From the NCBI GenBank assembly GCA_963702055.1, contig OY969702.1, positions 1,860,001 to 1,924,000 on the forward strand: a stretch of 64,000 bases of DNA, read 5' to 3'. Source of the DNA: CAWINX01 sp963702055 (GTDB taxonomy: Bacteria > Actinomycetota > Thermoleophilia > Solirubrobacterales > 70-9). The notes beneath the pieces are model-generated. The model had not been told where the DNA came from and did no database searches. It was given only the letters and a program-made list of their open reading frames with translations. Positions 48,190 through 57,269 of the stretch are shown here, in pieces. The first letter of the stretch is position 1. Every line of letters starts with the position of its first letter. The translations under genes and the position numbers were made by a program.

Positions 48190-50565
48190 GTGGGAACCAA
48201 CGGCATAGGCGGCTTCTGTCCTACGGTCACGGAGGGGGAAGTTCGTGACCGGGCCGCCCGAAGTGCTGGGCCTCGTCGCCGTCGCTGGTTGGTCTCATGC
48301 GCAGTTGTGGGCCTCGGCGTCCTTTCGTTCGCCTCGACCGCCGCGGCGGCCATCACCGTCAACACGACGAGCGACAGCGCATCGGGCGCGTGCTCCCTGC
48401 GCGTGGCGATTCTCGCCGTCACTTCCAACACCACTGGCGGGGACTGCAGCCGAGCCAGCGGTGACAACACAATCACGCTGCCGGCCGGCCACTACACGCT
48501 CACCGCGGGAGAGCTGCAGGTCGGCGCGAGCGCGAACCTCGCGATCGTCGGCACAGACCAGAACGACCCCACCCAGACCGAGATTGACGCCGGGGCCGCC
48601 AGCCGAGTCCTCGAGGTCACGGCCGGCGGCCAGGCGACGCTGACGGGCGTTGAGATCACCGGCGGCCAGAGCGCCAGCGGTGCGAACGCCGCCAGCCCGG
48701 GACAGAGCGCTGGCAGTGGCGAAGACGGCGGCGGAATCCTCAACAAAGGCACACTGACGCTCCAACACGCATTGGTCACCGCAAACTTCACCGGCCACGG
48801 CGGTCGCGGCGTCGACGGCGACCAGCCCTCGGCGTCGTACACCCGAAATGGCCAGTCCGGGGGCAGTGGAGGCAACGGCGGTGGCATCTACAACGCAACC
48901 GGCGCCTCGCTGACGGTGAGCGCCTCGACGATCAAAGGCAACGGGACCGGCGATGGCGGTAGCGGCGGTAACGGGGCCGCCGGGCAGCTTGGGATCGGGA
49001 AATTCCCCTACGGCTCCGATGGCGGGACGGCGGGGCCGCCCGGAAGCGGCGGCGGCATCTACAACTTCGGCGGCGCCACGATCACCGACACGACGATCGA
49101 AAGCAACTTCAGCGGCCGCGGTGGCAACGGCGGCCTCGGTGGCCAGGGGGTTGGCGAAGGCGACATGCAGCCCGCGGGACGCGGCGGCTATGGCGGCAAC
49201 GGGGGCAATTCTGGGCTTACCTACAGCCCCGATACCGGCAATCCCCAGTACACCGCCTATTACGGCGGTGGCGGCATCTTCAACGCGGGCACCCTGCAGA
49301 TGAGCCGCTCGACGATCGTCGGCAACAACACAGGTGCCGGGGGCAACGGCGGCGGCGCCGGGATCGGCGGCCAAAAGTTGAGCAACGGATTCCAAACCGG
49401 CGCGCACGCCGGGGCGGCCGGCGGCGGCGGGTTGGGCGGCGGCCTTCTCAACTACGGAAAAGGGGCGACGCTGACCAACGTCACGGTCACGGAAAACCTC
49501 ACCGGTGACGGCGGCAAGGGCGGCAACGGTCCCCAGTCCGGCTCGCTCGGTCCCGGTCCCGGAGGCTTCGGCGGTTACGGCGGCGGCGTTTGGGCCGAGG
49601 GAGCGCACTCGCCCGACTCCCTCGCACTGGCCCAGGTCACGATCGCAGGCAACACCGTCGGCGCGGCGGGGCCACCGGGCGACGACGCGACCTACCCGGG
49701 GGCGTCGGGACAACGCGGCAAGGGCGCCGGAGTCGCGGTCGGCTCGCGCTACGACCCGGGCTCAGGTGCCGGCGTCTACTTCAGGAATACGCTGGTCGCC
49801 AACAACGGGTCGGCGCCGGCCGGTGACGTGAACTGCGTCCAGTACTACTCGCCCGCGCAGTACGTCGACCTCTACGACCTTGGGCACAACCTCAGCTACC
49901 CGGACGCGACGTGCCCGGGCGCCAACGGCAATCCACTGCTCGGGGCGCTTCAGAACAACGGCGGTCCGACGCAGACGATGATGCCCGGGGCCGGGAGCGC
50001 CGTGATCGGGGCCGTTCCGCCGGCCTCGTGCACGGTGTCTGAGGATCAGCGCGGGTTCCCGCGCTCGGCAGGAGGACCGACTTGTGACATCGGCGCCGTG
50101 GAAACCGGGCTGACCCCCGCCTCTACGTCGACCGAGACCGCGGTGTCCTCCTCCGCCAACCCATCGACGGCCGGCCAGCAGGTGAGCTTCACCGCGACGG
50201 TCTCCCCCACTCCCGACGGCGGAAGCGTGTCCTTCACCGATGGGGGCGCCGCCATACCGGGGTGCGGTTCGGTCGCGCTCTCGGGCGGTGGGCAGGCAAG
50301 TTGCCCGGTGACCTACACGGCGGCCGGATCGCACGCGATCGTGGCCAGCTACCTGGGCGACAGCGGATTCGCGCCCTCTGGCTCGGACGCGCTGTCCCAG
50401 GTCGTTCAAGCGCCGCAGGGGGGTGGCGGAGGCTCGTCGCCCAGCCCCAGCCCCCACAAAGCGAAACCTGTCCATTGCCCTAAATCGAAGAAGCGGGTCA
50501 TCCGTCACGGCAAGGTGAAGTGCGTGCCCAAGCACAAACACGGGCACAAGCCGAAACACCACTGA
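48190..50565 (+). CDS. Large secreted beta-helix protein with Ig-like domain and Lys-rich tail
   Basis: About 791 residues. After a signal segment (RRRRWLVSCAVVGLGVLSFASTAAAA) come Gly-rich parallel beta-helix repeats of the polymorphic-membrane-protein type, with motifs such as GGGIYN, GNGGGIYN and GGGIFNAGTLQMSRSTI. A choice-of-anchor Q-like end (GPTQTMMPGAGSAVIGA and RGFPRSAGGPTCDIGAVE) is followed by an Ig-like repeat (SVSFTDGGAAIPGCGSV) and a His/Lys-rich tail. Likely surface adhesin-like. Start uncertain: GTG 48190 or TTG 48154 are in frame. The best ribosome site (GGAGGGGG) instead precedes an out-of-frame GTG at 48245. Confidence 0.8.
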   Translation: MGTNGIGGFCPTVTEGEVRDRAARSAGPRRRRWLVSCAVVGLGVLSFASTAAAAITVNTTSDSASGACSLRVAILAVTSNTTGGDCSRASGDNTITLPAGHYTLTAGELQVGASANLAIVGTDQNDPTQTEIDAGAASRVLEVTAGGQATLTGVEITGGQSASGANAASPGQSAGSGEDGGGILNKGTLTLQHALVTANFTGHGGRGVDGDQPSASYTRNGQSGGSGGNGGGIYNATGASLTVSASTIKGNGTGDGGSGGNGAAGQLGIGKFPYGSDGGTAGPPGSGGGIYNFGGATITDTTIESNFSGRGGNGGLGGQGVGEGDMQPAGRGGYGGNGGNSGLTYSPDTGNPQYTAYYGGGGIFNAGTLQMSRSTIVGNNTGAGGNGGGAGIGGQKLSNGFQTGAHAGAAGGGGLGGGLLNYGKGATLTNVTVTENLTGDGGKGGNGPQSGSLGPGPGGFGGYGGGVWAEGAHSPDSLALAQVTIAGNTVGAAGPPGDDATYPGASGQRGKGAGVAVGSRYDPGSGAGVYFRNTLVANNGSAPAGDVNCVQYYSPAQYVDLYDLGHNLSYPDATCPGANGNPLLGALQNNGGPTQTMMPGAGSAVIGAVPPASCTVSEDQRGFPRSAGGPTCDIGAVETGLTPASTSTETAVSSSANPSTAGQQVSFTATVSPTPDGGSVSFTDGGAAIPGCGSVALSGGGQASCPVTYTAAGSHAIVASYLGDSGFAPSGSDALSQVVQAPQGGGGGSSPSPSPHKAKPVHCPKSKKRVIRHGKVKCVPKHKHGHKPKHH

Positions 50566-50600
50566 CCGCTCCCGCAGTTTCCGTTCGTTCGAAGTACCTT

Positions 50601-50819
50601 TCAGGCGGCCGCGCCATGGGCGGCGCTTGGCGCCGGCAAAGCTTCGAGAATGCTCGCGGGCAGTCGGGTGCTCGCGTCCCAGACCTCGATCGCGACGACC
50701 TTGTGGCTGGGACGGTCGTAGTCCCGAAGGCCGCCGGGCACGCGCTCGCTGACGACGTCGTCGGACTCACCGGTCGGGAACCAGGCGATGTCGGCGTCTG
50801 AGTCGTAATAGGCAAACAC
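50601..50819 (-). CDS. DUF2283-family small protein
   Basis: 72 residues from GTG at 50819. YYDSDADIAWF, VVSERVPGGLRDYD and VVAIEVWDASTRL give the DUF2283 pattern (YDxExDxxxI, then DxxGxVxGIEILxAS). Function of the family is unknown. The Ala-rich tail (EALPAPSAAHGAAA) is non-conserved. The longer open frame upstream to 51188 is antisense to the universal stress gene and is not used. Confidence 0.65.
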   Translation of the reverse strand: MFAYYDSDADIAWFPTGESDDVVSERVPGGLRDYDRPSHKVVAIEVWDASTRLPASILEALPAPSAAHGAAA

Positions 50820-50945
50820 GGCTCTGGCAAGGGTAGCGCCGGCAGGGCCGGCGCCCGACCGAAGTCGCCGTGGCGCTCGGCTGATCGCCCGCCTCTCGCG
50901 CGCGGACTTTGGCCGCAGCGCGGTCAGGACGCGACCCCTGGCACG

Positions 50946-51437
50946 ATGAAGAGCATCAGCGACCCGACCTCGCCCATCCTCATCGCCTACGACGGCTCGG
51001 ATCCGAGCCGTCACGCCATCGAAGAAGCTGCGGCGCTTTTCGGGCACCGGCCGGTTGTGGTGGTCACGGTGTGGGAGCCCGGTCTGGCTTATGCGAGCGC
51101 CGCGATGCCGATGTCTGGCGGAGAGATGCCTCTGATCCCTGTTGACGCCGAGGCCGAGCGTGAAATCGACCAGGGGTTTCAGAACCACGCCGCGCGGGTC
51201 GCACGAGACGGAGCCAAGCTGGCCAGGGCAGCCGGCTTGCAGGCCGAGGCGGCCGCGGTGCCAGACGCGACAAGCGTGGCCGAGGCGATAGCCGACCAGG
51301 CCAAGGAACTCGGAGCGGCCGCCATCGTGGTCGGGTCGCGTGGACTGAGCGGCCTGCTGGCAAGGATGGAGGGCAGCACCTCAAAGGCTGTGCTCAGGCA
51401 CGCTCCCTGCCCAGTTTTGGTCGTTCACAGCGACTGA
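50946..51437 (+). CDS. Universal stress protein (UspA family)
   Basis: 163 residues, one Usp domain. ILIAYDGSDPSRHAIEEAA at the start and the ATP-binding motif VVGSRGLSGLLARMEGSTS (GxxG-x9-G-S/T) followed by VLRHAPCPVLVVHSD. The ATP-binding type of Usp acts under starvation or redox stress in the cytoplasm. It has no close operon partner: the DUF2283 gene is divergent and the glycoside hydrolase convergent (40 nt away). Confidence 0.93.
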   Translation: MKSISDPTSPILIAYDGSDPSRHAIEEAAALFGHRPVVVVTVWEPGLAYASAAMPMSGGEMPLIPVDAEAEREIDQGFQNHAARVARDGAKLARAAGLQAEAAAVPDATSVAEAIADQAKELGAAAIVVGSRGLSGLLARMEGSTSKAVLRHAPCPVLVVHSD

Positions 51438-51477
51438 CAAGCACGAGCGCCGCAAGGAGAAGATCTACCTTCGGAGA

Positions 51478-52965
51478 TCAGCCGAAGGGCGGGTGGGCAA
51501 AGTCCTTCACAGGATGGAGCGAGAACGGAATCGATGTTTGGCCGCCGAGGCGAGCCCTGACTGCCCCTCGCTTGTCATGCCCGTAGGCCGTCCTGACAGA
51601 GCCGCGGAAGATCCCATAGGCGTCCGCCTGCGTCCTGGAAACAACGCGCCAGCGTGCTCTCCGTCGGATCTGGATCACAACCCTCCCTCCCCCACTGTCC
51701 GGAGTGCGTCCCCAAAAGGTGAGCCGGCCCTTGGGGTGGAAGGCGACGAACGGGAAGCGGAATGCGTAGAGCACCTTCTTGGGTCGATCGTCGGCAACCG
51801 TCGCGCCCCTGAAGTAGAGGCCGGACTGGTATGTCTCGCTGAACGGCAGCATCGGGTTGGGAGCCTCGTCGCGCAGGCTGTACCAGAAGAAATGGCTGAC
51901 GCCCGCCTTCCAGGCCCGATACAGCGCCTGCGCCGCCCAGCGCGCCTCAATCGCCATTCGAAGGCCGCCGGGATCCGGCGGCTTAGAGTCCCAGGAGAAC
52001 TCGGTGATCCAGAGCGGTGTGCGCCGAAACTGGCCGTGGATCCGCCCGGCGCGATCAGCGGCCTTCAGCAGCTTCTGCAGCTTGTTCAGATCCCCCAACT
52101 CGACGTCATCGGCGCCGCCTTTATGAGTCGGTCCGCCGGTCGTATACGGATGGATGTCGAAGATGTCGAAGTGAACTCCGCCGCCGCAAGTCCCGGCAGT
52201 CGGATGGGGGTTGCGTCGACCCTTCATACAGAGGAGCAGGCGCGCAAAGCGCATTGGGCCGATTGTCCAATGCCGTACCGCGATCGGACCGAGGCCTGCC
52301 GCGAGAACGAGGTTTGACCGATCGACCGACTTGACCGCAAAGTAGAAAGCATTGATCAGCCGCCGGTATAGATATGGCGAAATCGGCCTTCCGTCCTCTC
52401 CGTATTGGGGATTCAGGTAAAGGCTGAGGTTGGGTTCATTCAGGCCCTGCCAGTACCGCACCCTCGGCAAACCCTGAAAAGAGCCGCTGTAGCGGCGCGC
52501 CGCCGCGGTCGCGAAGGCGGCAAGCGCCGCTGGGTCTGGGTCGCACAGACGACCAGCCACCGCCCGCGGTGCCTGGCACCGCTGCACCCAGGGTGGCGCC
52601 CCTTCGATCGAGAGCACCGGCGTCAGGCCCGCCGCGACCGCCCCGGTGACGGCAAGGTCGATCTGGTCCCAGTCGTAGTTGGGGTCGGCCGGGTCCTCCG
52701 GGTGCCAGCCGCCCGGCTCGATCTGAGGTGCAACGCTCGGCCAGCTGGCCTGAATGCGCACGAACTTTGCCCCCGCGGCTCTGACATGAGATGGAGTGAC
52801 CGGGTCTTCAAAGTTGAAGTAGGCATCAGTGACGCCAGTGAACAGGGGGCGAGGGCCACTCGATGCCGCCTGTGCCGTAAGGGTGCCTCCGCAGCAGTCG
52901 GCCACCAGCACGATGCCCGTCGAGAAAACCACCGCCGCCCACCGTTGAATCGCGCCGATCTTCAT
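51478..52965 (-). CDS. Secreted glycoside hydrolase (GH-A clan, cellulase/GH39-like)
   Basis: 495 residues. Signal peptide (WAAVVFSTGIVLVADCCGGTLTAQA), then a TIM barrel: VRIQASWPSVAP, the acid/base Glu177 in YWQGLNEPNL, and the nucleophile Glu322 in LWITEFSWDS. DIFDIHPYTTGGP and WAAQALYRAWKAGVSHFFWYSL fit the same fold. A C-terminal beta domain of about 90 residues follows. Substrate is a beta-linked glycan; no closer call is possible. It lies beside the polysaccharide locus, so it may trim or process that polymer. Confidence 0.85.
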   Translation of the reverse strand: MKIGAIQRWAAVVFSTGIVLVADCCGGTLTAQAASSGPRPLFTGVTDAYFNFEDPVTPSHVRAAGAKFVRIQASWPSVAPQIEPGGWHPEDPADPNYDWDQIDLAVTGAVAAGLTPVLSIEGAPPWVQRCQAPRAVAGRLCDPDPAALAAFATAAARRYSGSFQGLPRVRYWQGLNEPNLSLYLNPQYGEDGRPISPYLYRRLINAFYFAVKSVDRSNLVLAAGLGPIAVRHWTIGPMRFARLLLCMKGRRNPHPTAGTCGGGVHFDIFDIHPYTTGGPTHKGGADDVELGDLNKLQKLLKAADRAGRIHGQFRRTPLWITEFSWDSKPPDPGGLRMAIEARWAAQALYRAWKAGVSHFFWYSLRDEAPNPMLPFSETYQSGLYFRGATVADDRPKKVLYAFRFPFVAFHPKGRLTFWGRTPDSGGGRVVIQIRRRARWRVVSRTQADAYGIFRGSVRTAYGHDKRGAVRARLGGQTSIPFSLHPVKDFAHPPFG

Positions 52966-52971
52966 CCGTCT

Positions 52972-52995
52972 GTCCAGCCGCCTAGGCGGCTGGAC
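52972..52995. repeat. 24-bp perfect palindrome
   Basis: GTCCAGCCGCCTAGGCGGCTGGAC, no loop, centre CCTAGG. It covers the stop codon of the gene at 52982-53515 and ends 7 nt before the glycoside-hydrolase start, so it is a terminator-type or processing hairpin between two co-directional genes. No T run. Similar GTCCAG/CTGGAC outer bases occur in element B at 26184. Confidence 0.75.
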
Positions 52996-53515
52996 TTCTC
53001 CGGCGCCACACGTAAACCATCGAGCCGAAAATAGCTACAGCAATGATCAGTGGGGGCAGAATCCCGGTCTGGGTCGTCGAGGAAACTCCCGTTGCCTGCC
53101 GGATCACTTCGAGCAGTCCCGACGAACCCTTCAACTCCGCGCGCGAGGCCGGTGGACGCCCTTCGCTACCGTGGTGATCTCGCGCTTTGGTCCCGGGATG
53201 AGATCTAGATGTTGTCGTCGGGGGCGCTGACGTTTCGGCGGCCAGCGTGGCCGTAGCTTGGCCTTCCGAGCCCATGGCCTCGAGTCGTCGAGCGTTCTTG
53301 CCGCCGAGGATCTGTGTCGGATGCGCCGGCTTGCCCTTGTCGCCAATAGTTGTGCCGCCGATTGCCTCCGGATAGGTCTCCGTGTACTGGCTGACTGAGG
53401 AGTTGTCGGGAGGCACGACTTGCTGCGTTGCCGCAGCCGAGGCCACAGCAGCGAGGCTCGCGATAGTCGCTAAACACAGCAAGTTGCCGACCAGCGCCAG
53501 CTTTAGCGTATTCAT
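52982..53515 (-). CDS. Cell-surface protein with signal peptide and C-terminal membrane anchor
   Basis: 177 residues from ATG at 53515. Signal peptide (LALVGNLLCLATIASLAAVASA), an 80-residue extracellular part (SSVSQYTETYPEAIGGTTIG, low-complexity after), then a membrane segment TGILPPLIIAVAIFGSMVYVW and RRR at the end, which resembles a sortase-type tail without an LPXTG motif. Divergent from the O-antigen-ligase-like gene at 53533 over only 17 nt. Function unknown, location suggests it belongs to the polysaccharide locus. Confidence 0.7.
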   Translation of the reverse strand: MNTLKLALVGNLLCLATIASLAAVASAAATQQVVPPDNSSVSQYTETYPEAIGGTTIGDKGKPAHPTQILGGKNARRLEAMGSEGQATATLAAETSAPPTTTSRSHPGTKARDHHGSEGRPPASRAELKGSSGLLEVIRQATGVSSTTQTGILPPLIIAVAIFGSMVYVWRRRSPAA

Positions 53516-53517
53516 CT

Positions 53518-53531
53518 CGTTATAGATAACG
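53518..53531. promoter_or_regulatory. Symmetric divergent -10 region with leaderless starts
   Basis: The 17 nt between the two start codons contain CGTTAT-AG-ATAACG, a near-perfect dyad. On the plus strand TATAGAT ends 5 nt before the ATG at 53533; on the minus strand TATCTATAAC ends 3 nt before the ATG at 53515. Both fit a -10 element (TANNNT) directly ahead of a start codon, so both mRNAs may be leaderless. Neither gene has a ribosome site. Confidence 0.55.
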
Positions 53532-53532
53532 G

Positions 53533-55476
53533 ATGGAGACCTCGAAACTATCGGTTGATGGACTGCCCCACGTCGACTGGGAGGCCATTTGGGCCTGGGC
53601 ACTCGGGTTTGTTCTCGTCGTCTACCTTGGCCTGAAGGGCGGCGGATTCGATCCGCTCGTGCATGACGAGGTCGGAATCGTCGTCTGGTGGGTCATCCTC
53701 GCGACCGTCCTGGTCGGCACATTGCCCCGCAGCCGCCCCGGCCTTCTGGCCTGGTGCAGCCCCGGCCTTCTGGCCGCCTTCGTCCTCTGGACGGGCCTCA
53801 GTCTCAGCTGGACCGAAAGCGCCGAAAAAACATCGGCCGACCTGGCACGCGTCTCCATGTATCTGGGTGTCTTCGTCCTGGCTCTCTTCGCCCGGGGGCC
53901 GCGGAGGGCCCGGTACATAGTCGCGGGCGTGGGGGCGGGGGTCGCCGTCGTCGCCGTCATCGCCCTCCTCTCTCGCCTCCATCCCGCTTGGTTTCCGGAA
54001 GCGAATCAAGCCGCGACCTTTCTCTCTAGTGCTCGTGAACGGCTCTCCTACCCCCTCGACTACTGGAACGGCCTCGCGGCGCTCATTGCGATCGGTATTC
54101 CGGCAGTTCTCCAGATTGCGGTTTGCGCGGAGTCGATTGTGGCTCGCGCCCTCGCTGCCGCAGCGATGCCCGCGATGGCGCTGACGCTCTTCTTCACGCT
54201 CTCGCGTGGTGGCATGGCCGCCAGCGTGCTCGCACTCGCAATCTTCTTGGGGCTCTCTTCGGACAGGATTCCCAAGCTGGCCACCCTGGCCGTGGCCGGC
54301 GCTGGCAGTGCAGTCCTCATCGCCATCGCCGCCACACATGCCTCACTCCGGCACATCCTCGTCAATCCGCCCGCACTGCACCAGGGAAACGTACTGCTCG
54401 TGATTACGCTCGTCGTCTGCGCAGCGGTCGGCTTGACACAGGCGGGCTTCACCAGCCTCCAGCGCACCCGCATGCGGCCACGCTGGATGATCGTCCCTCG
54501 CAGACGCGCACTGATCGCAGTCATCGCGAGTGTGGCCCTGATTCTTGTCGCGGCGATTGCAATCAATGCCCCAGGGCGAATCTCGCACGCCTGGACCCGC
54601 TTCAAACATCCCGACAACTACTCTGTTCGAGGAGTGGACCGGTTGGGCAGCGCGAGTGGCGAGGACCGATACCAGCACTGGAGTTCTGCCATTAGAGAGA
54701 ACCAGACCAAGCCGCTGACCGGCACGGGTTCGGGCACCTTTCAATTCTGGTGGACGCGTGACGCCGACATTCCCGTTGCCGTGCGCGACACCCACTCCCT
54801 CTACCTGCAGACCCTTGGTGAACTGGGGATCGTCGGGCTGCTTTTCCTTGGAACCTTCCTACTGACGGTACTGATCGGCGGCGTGTTCTCAACCGTCCGA
54901 GCTGAGTTTCAGGAGCGCCCCCAACTCGCCGCGGCCGTCGCAGGGTGCTTCGCGTTCTGTGGCACGGCGACGTTCGACTGGATGTGGCAGATCCCGGTAT
55001 TGCCCGTCGCCTTCCTGCTGCTGGCCTCAGTGTTGATGCCAACGGCTGCCCATCCGAGACGCGAAGGATCGGCGATCTTGCCTCTGTTGCCAAGGCTCGG
55101 CTTCGCAGTCGTTGCGCTCGTCGTCATCGCCGCGATCTCAATTCCTCTCGCGTCAACGTCGCTGGTCCGTGAGAGTCAGATGGAGGCAGCGGCCGGCCAT
55201 CTACCGGCAGCGCTCGAAAAGGCCCGAGACGCACAGGACGCACAGCCGGACGCGGCAACCCCACGCCTACAGCAAGCTCTCATCCTGGAAGACGAGGGTG
55301 CCCTAGCGCTTGCTGCCTCCGCGGCGCTTGCCGCCACGGAGCGAGAATCCACCAACTGGCGAACGTGGATGGTGCTGTCCCGGATCGAAGCTAAGAGGGG
55401 CCATGCTATTTCAGCGCTTCACGCTTATCGTAAGGCCAGATCGTTGAACCCGCGATCCGCGCTATTTCGGGAGTGA
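53533..55476 (+). CDS. O-antigen ligase/polymerase-like membrane protein with TPR-type tail
   Basis: 647 residues with about 12 membrane segments. The Wzy/WaaL-type periplasmic loop contains RYQHWSSAIRENQTKPLTGTGSGTFQFWW and DTHSLYLQTLGELGIVGLLFL (the H-S-x-Y/L motif typical of ligases). The C-terminal 110 residues (MEAAAGHLPAALEKARDAQDAQPDAATPR and so on) form TPR-like helix pairs, possibly for protein contact. It polymerises or ligates lipid-linked oligosaccharides. First gene of the polysaccharide locus on this strand. Confidence 0.85.
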   Translation: METSKLSVDGLPHVDWEAIWAWALGFVLVVYLGLKGGGFDPLVHDEVGIVVWWVILATVLVGTLPRSRPGLLAWCSPGLLAAFVLWTGLSLSWTESAEKTSADLARVSMYLGVFVLALFARGPRRARYIVAGVGAGVAVVAVIALLSRLHPAWFPEANQAATFLSSARERLSYPLDYWNGLAALIAIGIPAVLQIAVCAESIVARALAAAAMPAMALTLFFTLSRGGMAASVLALAIFLGLSSDRIPKLATLAVAGAGSAVLIAIAATHASLRHILVNPPALHQGNVLLVITLVVCAAVGLTQAGFTSLQRTRMRPRWMIVPRRRALIAVIASVALILVAAIAINAPGRISHAWTRFKHPDNYSVRGVDRLGSASGEDRYQHWSSAIRENQTKPLTGTGSGTFQFWWTRDADIPVAVRDTHSLYLQTLGELGIVGLLFLGTFLLTVLIGGVFSTVRAEFQERPQLAAAVAGCFAFCGTATFDWMWQIPVLPVAFLLLASVLMPTAAHPRREGSAILPLLPRLGFAVVALVVIAAISIPLASTSLVRESQMEAAAGHLPAALEKARDAQDAQPDAATPRLQQALILEDEGALALAASAALAATERESTNWRTWMVLSRIEAKRGHAISALHAYRKARSLNPRSALFRE

Positions 55477-55551
55477 GGCAGTTGGCGGCCTTCGGCCTTT
55501 CCGCTGACTTTCGAAGCCCTTCCGCCTTCCACCGTTCTATTGTGTCTGACC

Positions 55552-57060
55552 ATGCCTGACGCTGCGCCGAAAGACGACCTCGCTACGAGGTCCAAAGAGG
55601 GACCATTGCGATCAGTTCAGATCCTGCGCCGGCGCAAGTTGGTCTTCCTATCGGCGCTGATCATCGTTCCGCTCGTCGCCCTCGGCGTCTCGCTGTCTGA
55701 GGCGAATCAATACACAGCGACCGCCACGCTCCTGTTCCAGGGCAGCAGCGATAGTGCCGACGCAGCGGCGCGCGAGGCCGCCACGAACAGCGAACTCGCC
55801 GGGCTGCCGGCGATTGCTGAGCAAACCGCAAATGAGATGGGCAGCCACGTAACCGGTCGCCAGGTTCTGCAAAGCATCAGCGTCGATGCCGGCAACACCA
55901 TTGCCGATGTCGGGAAGATCTCCGCAACAACGCCCTCTCCAAGGCTGTCGGCACGGATGGCTAACGCTTACAGCCGAACATTCATCAAGTTCAAGCGTCG
56001 CGCCGACCAATCGCAAGTTCAACAAGCAATCGACCTCGTCAAGCGCAGCCTGGCGGCGCTCTCGCCGGCCGAACTCACCGGGCAGCGAGGGCAAGATCTT
56101 CAGGCCAGCCTCGCCAAACTCAAAGTTCAGCAGGCAGAGCAGACCGGCAAGGCCGTGCTGGTGGAACCCGCTCGGCAGCCATCAGCCCCGTCGTCCCCGA
56201 AGACGCGCCGCAACGTCGTGCTCGGAATCCTTCTCGGGGCGTTGCTCGGATTCGGCTTCGCTGCGTTGTTTGAGCGCAACGATCGCCGTGTGCGCACGGT
56301 CGAGGAATTGGAGGAACTCTTCGAGAGTCCTGTCCTCACACGCATCCCCCGTAACCGAAAGCTTGGGCAGAGCAACCTCAGTGAGGTATTGCAGGCGCCG
56401 GAGGCGGAAGAGTTCCGGATCCTGAGGATGAATCTGCGCTACTTCAATGTCGACGACCCACTACGGTCGATTCTCGTGGCTGGTCCCGAGGCTGGCGATG
56501 GCAAGTCGACGGTAGCGCGTTGTCTCGCAGCAGCGATGGCAGAAATGGGAGACAACGTCGTTCTGGTGGAGGCTGACCTACGCAAGGGAAGCGACTTTCG
56601 TGATGTCAACGGCCGGATGGCAGCTGGACTATCAACCCTCCTCGTGTCACCACTCGATTTTGAGGTGATCGTCCGGGTTGAAGTTCAGGCCTCAGGCTCA
56701 GACCAGCCGCGCATTCTGAGCATCCTCCCCAGTGGACCCGTACCGCCGAATCCGAGCGAGCTACTTGATAGCCGGCGGATGCAGGCTCTGCTTGCCGAGC
56801 TTCAAGAGCGCTTTGAGGTCGTAGTGATCGACAGCCCGCCACTTGGCATCGTCAGCGACGCCCTGACTCTCGTACCACAGGTATCTGGAGTCCTTGCCGT
56901 AGGAAGGCTGGGGAACACTACGCGGGATGGCGCGCGCAATTTCATAAAACAGCTATCGCTACTAAAAACCCAGCCGCTTGGCTTGGCCGTCAACTTCGCC
57001 GAAGTAGAACATGGTCACTATTCCTACTATCGGCACGCTGGCGCTGTCAGCGGTAGCTAA
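55552..57060 (+). CDS. Wzc-type polysaccharide chain-length regulator and tyrosine autokinase
   Basis: 502 residues from ATG at 55552 (TTG at 55540 is also open). An N-terminal Wzz domain lies between two membrane segments (LVFLSALIIVPLVALGVSL and VVLGILLGALLGFGFAALF). The BY-kinase domain has Walker A AGPEAGDGKST, Walker A-prime VVLVEADLRKG and Walker B VVIDSPPLGIVSDA. The tail is Tyr-rich (HGHYSYYRH), the expected autophosphorylation cluster though short. Fused in one polypeptide as in Proteobacteria, unlike the split pairs of Firmicutes. Controls polymer length together with the ligase/polymerase. Confidence 0.9.
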   Translation: MPDAAPKDDLATRSKEGPLRSVQILRRRKLVFLSALIIVPLVALGVSLSEANQYTATATLLFQGSSDSADAAAREAATNSELAGLPAIAEQTANEMGSHVTGRQVLQSISVDAGNTIADVGKISATTPSPRLSARMANAYSRTFIKFKRRADQSQVQQAIDLVKRSLAALSPAELTGQRGQDLQASLAKLKVQQAEQTGKAVLVEPARQPSAPSSPKTRRNVVLGILLGALLGFGFAALFERNDRRVRTVEELEELFESPVLTRIPRNRKLGQSNLSEVLQAPEAEEFRILRMNLRYFNVDDPLRSILVAGPEAGDGKSTVARCLAAAMAEMGDNVVLVEADLRKGSDFRDVNGRMAAGLSTLLVSPLDFEVIVRVEVQASGSDQPRILSILPSGPVPPNPSELLDSRRMQALLAELQERFEVVVIDSPPLGIVSDALTLVPQVSGVLAVGRLGNTTRDGARNFIKQLSLLKTQPLGLAVNFAEVEHGHYSYYRHAGAVSGS

Positions 57061-57269
57061 CCGAGTCCTGGCTCCGGTCAGACGCCACTTAGTCCTAACC
57101 ACAGTCATATGACAGCGCCAATGACTGAGCTGAGGCGAGAAGGACCAAACGGGGATCCGTTTATGCAAGGGGCCTCCAGTCAGCGAAACTGCGCTGATCG
57201 CCCAGGTCATGGACAAGTTAGTGCGGAGACAGTGGAGGCGTCGTCGCAGATGGGGCCACGGCCAACAAT

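Noticed and set aside
52405..53034. Plus-strand frame opposite the glycoside hydrolase
   Set aside because: No ribosome site or domain; the minus-strand gene has a signal peptide and both catalytic glutamates.
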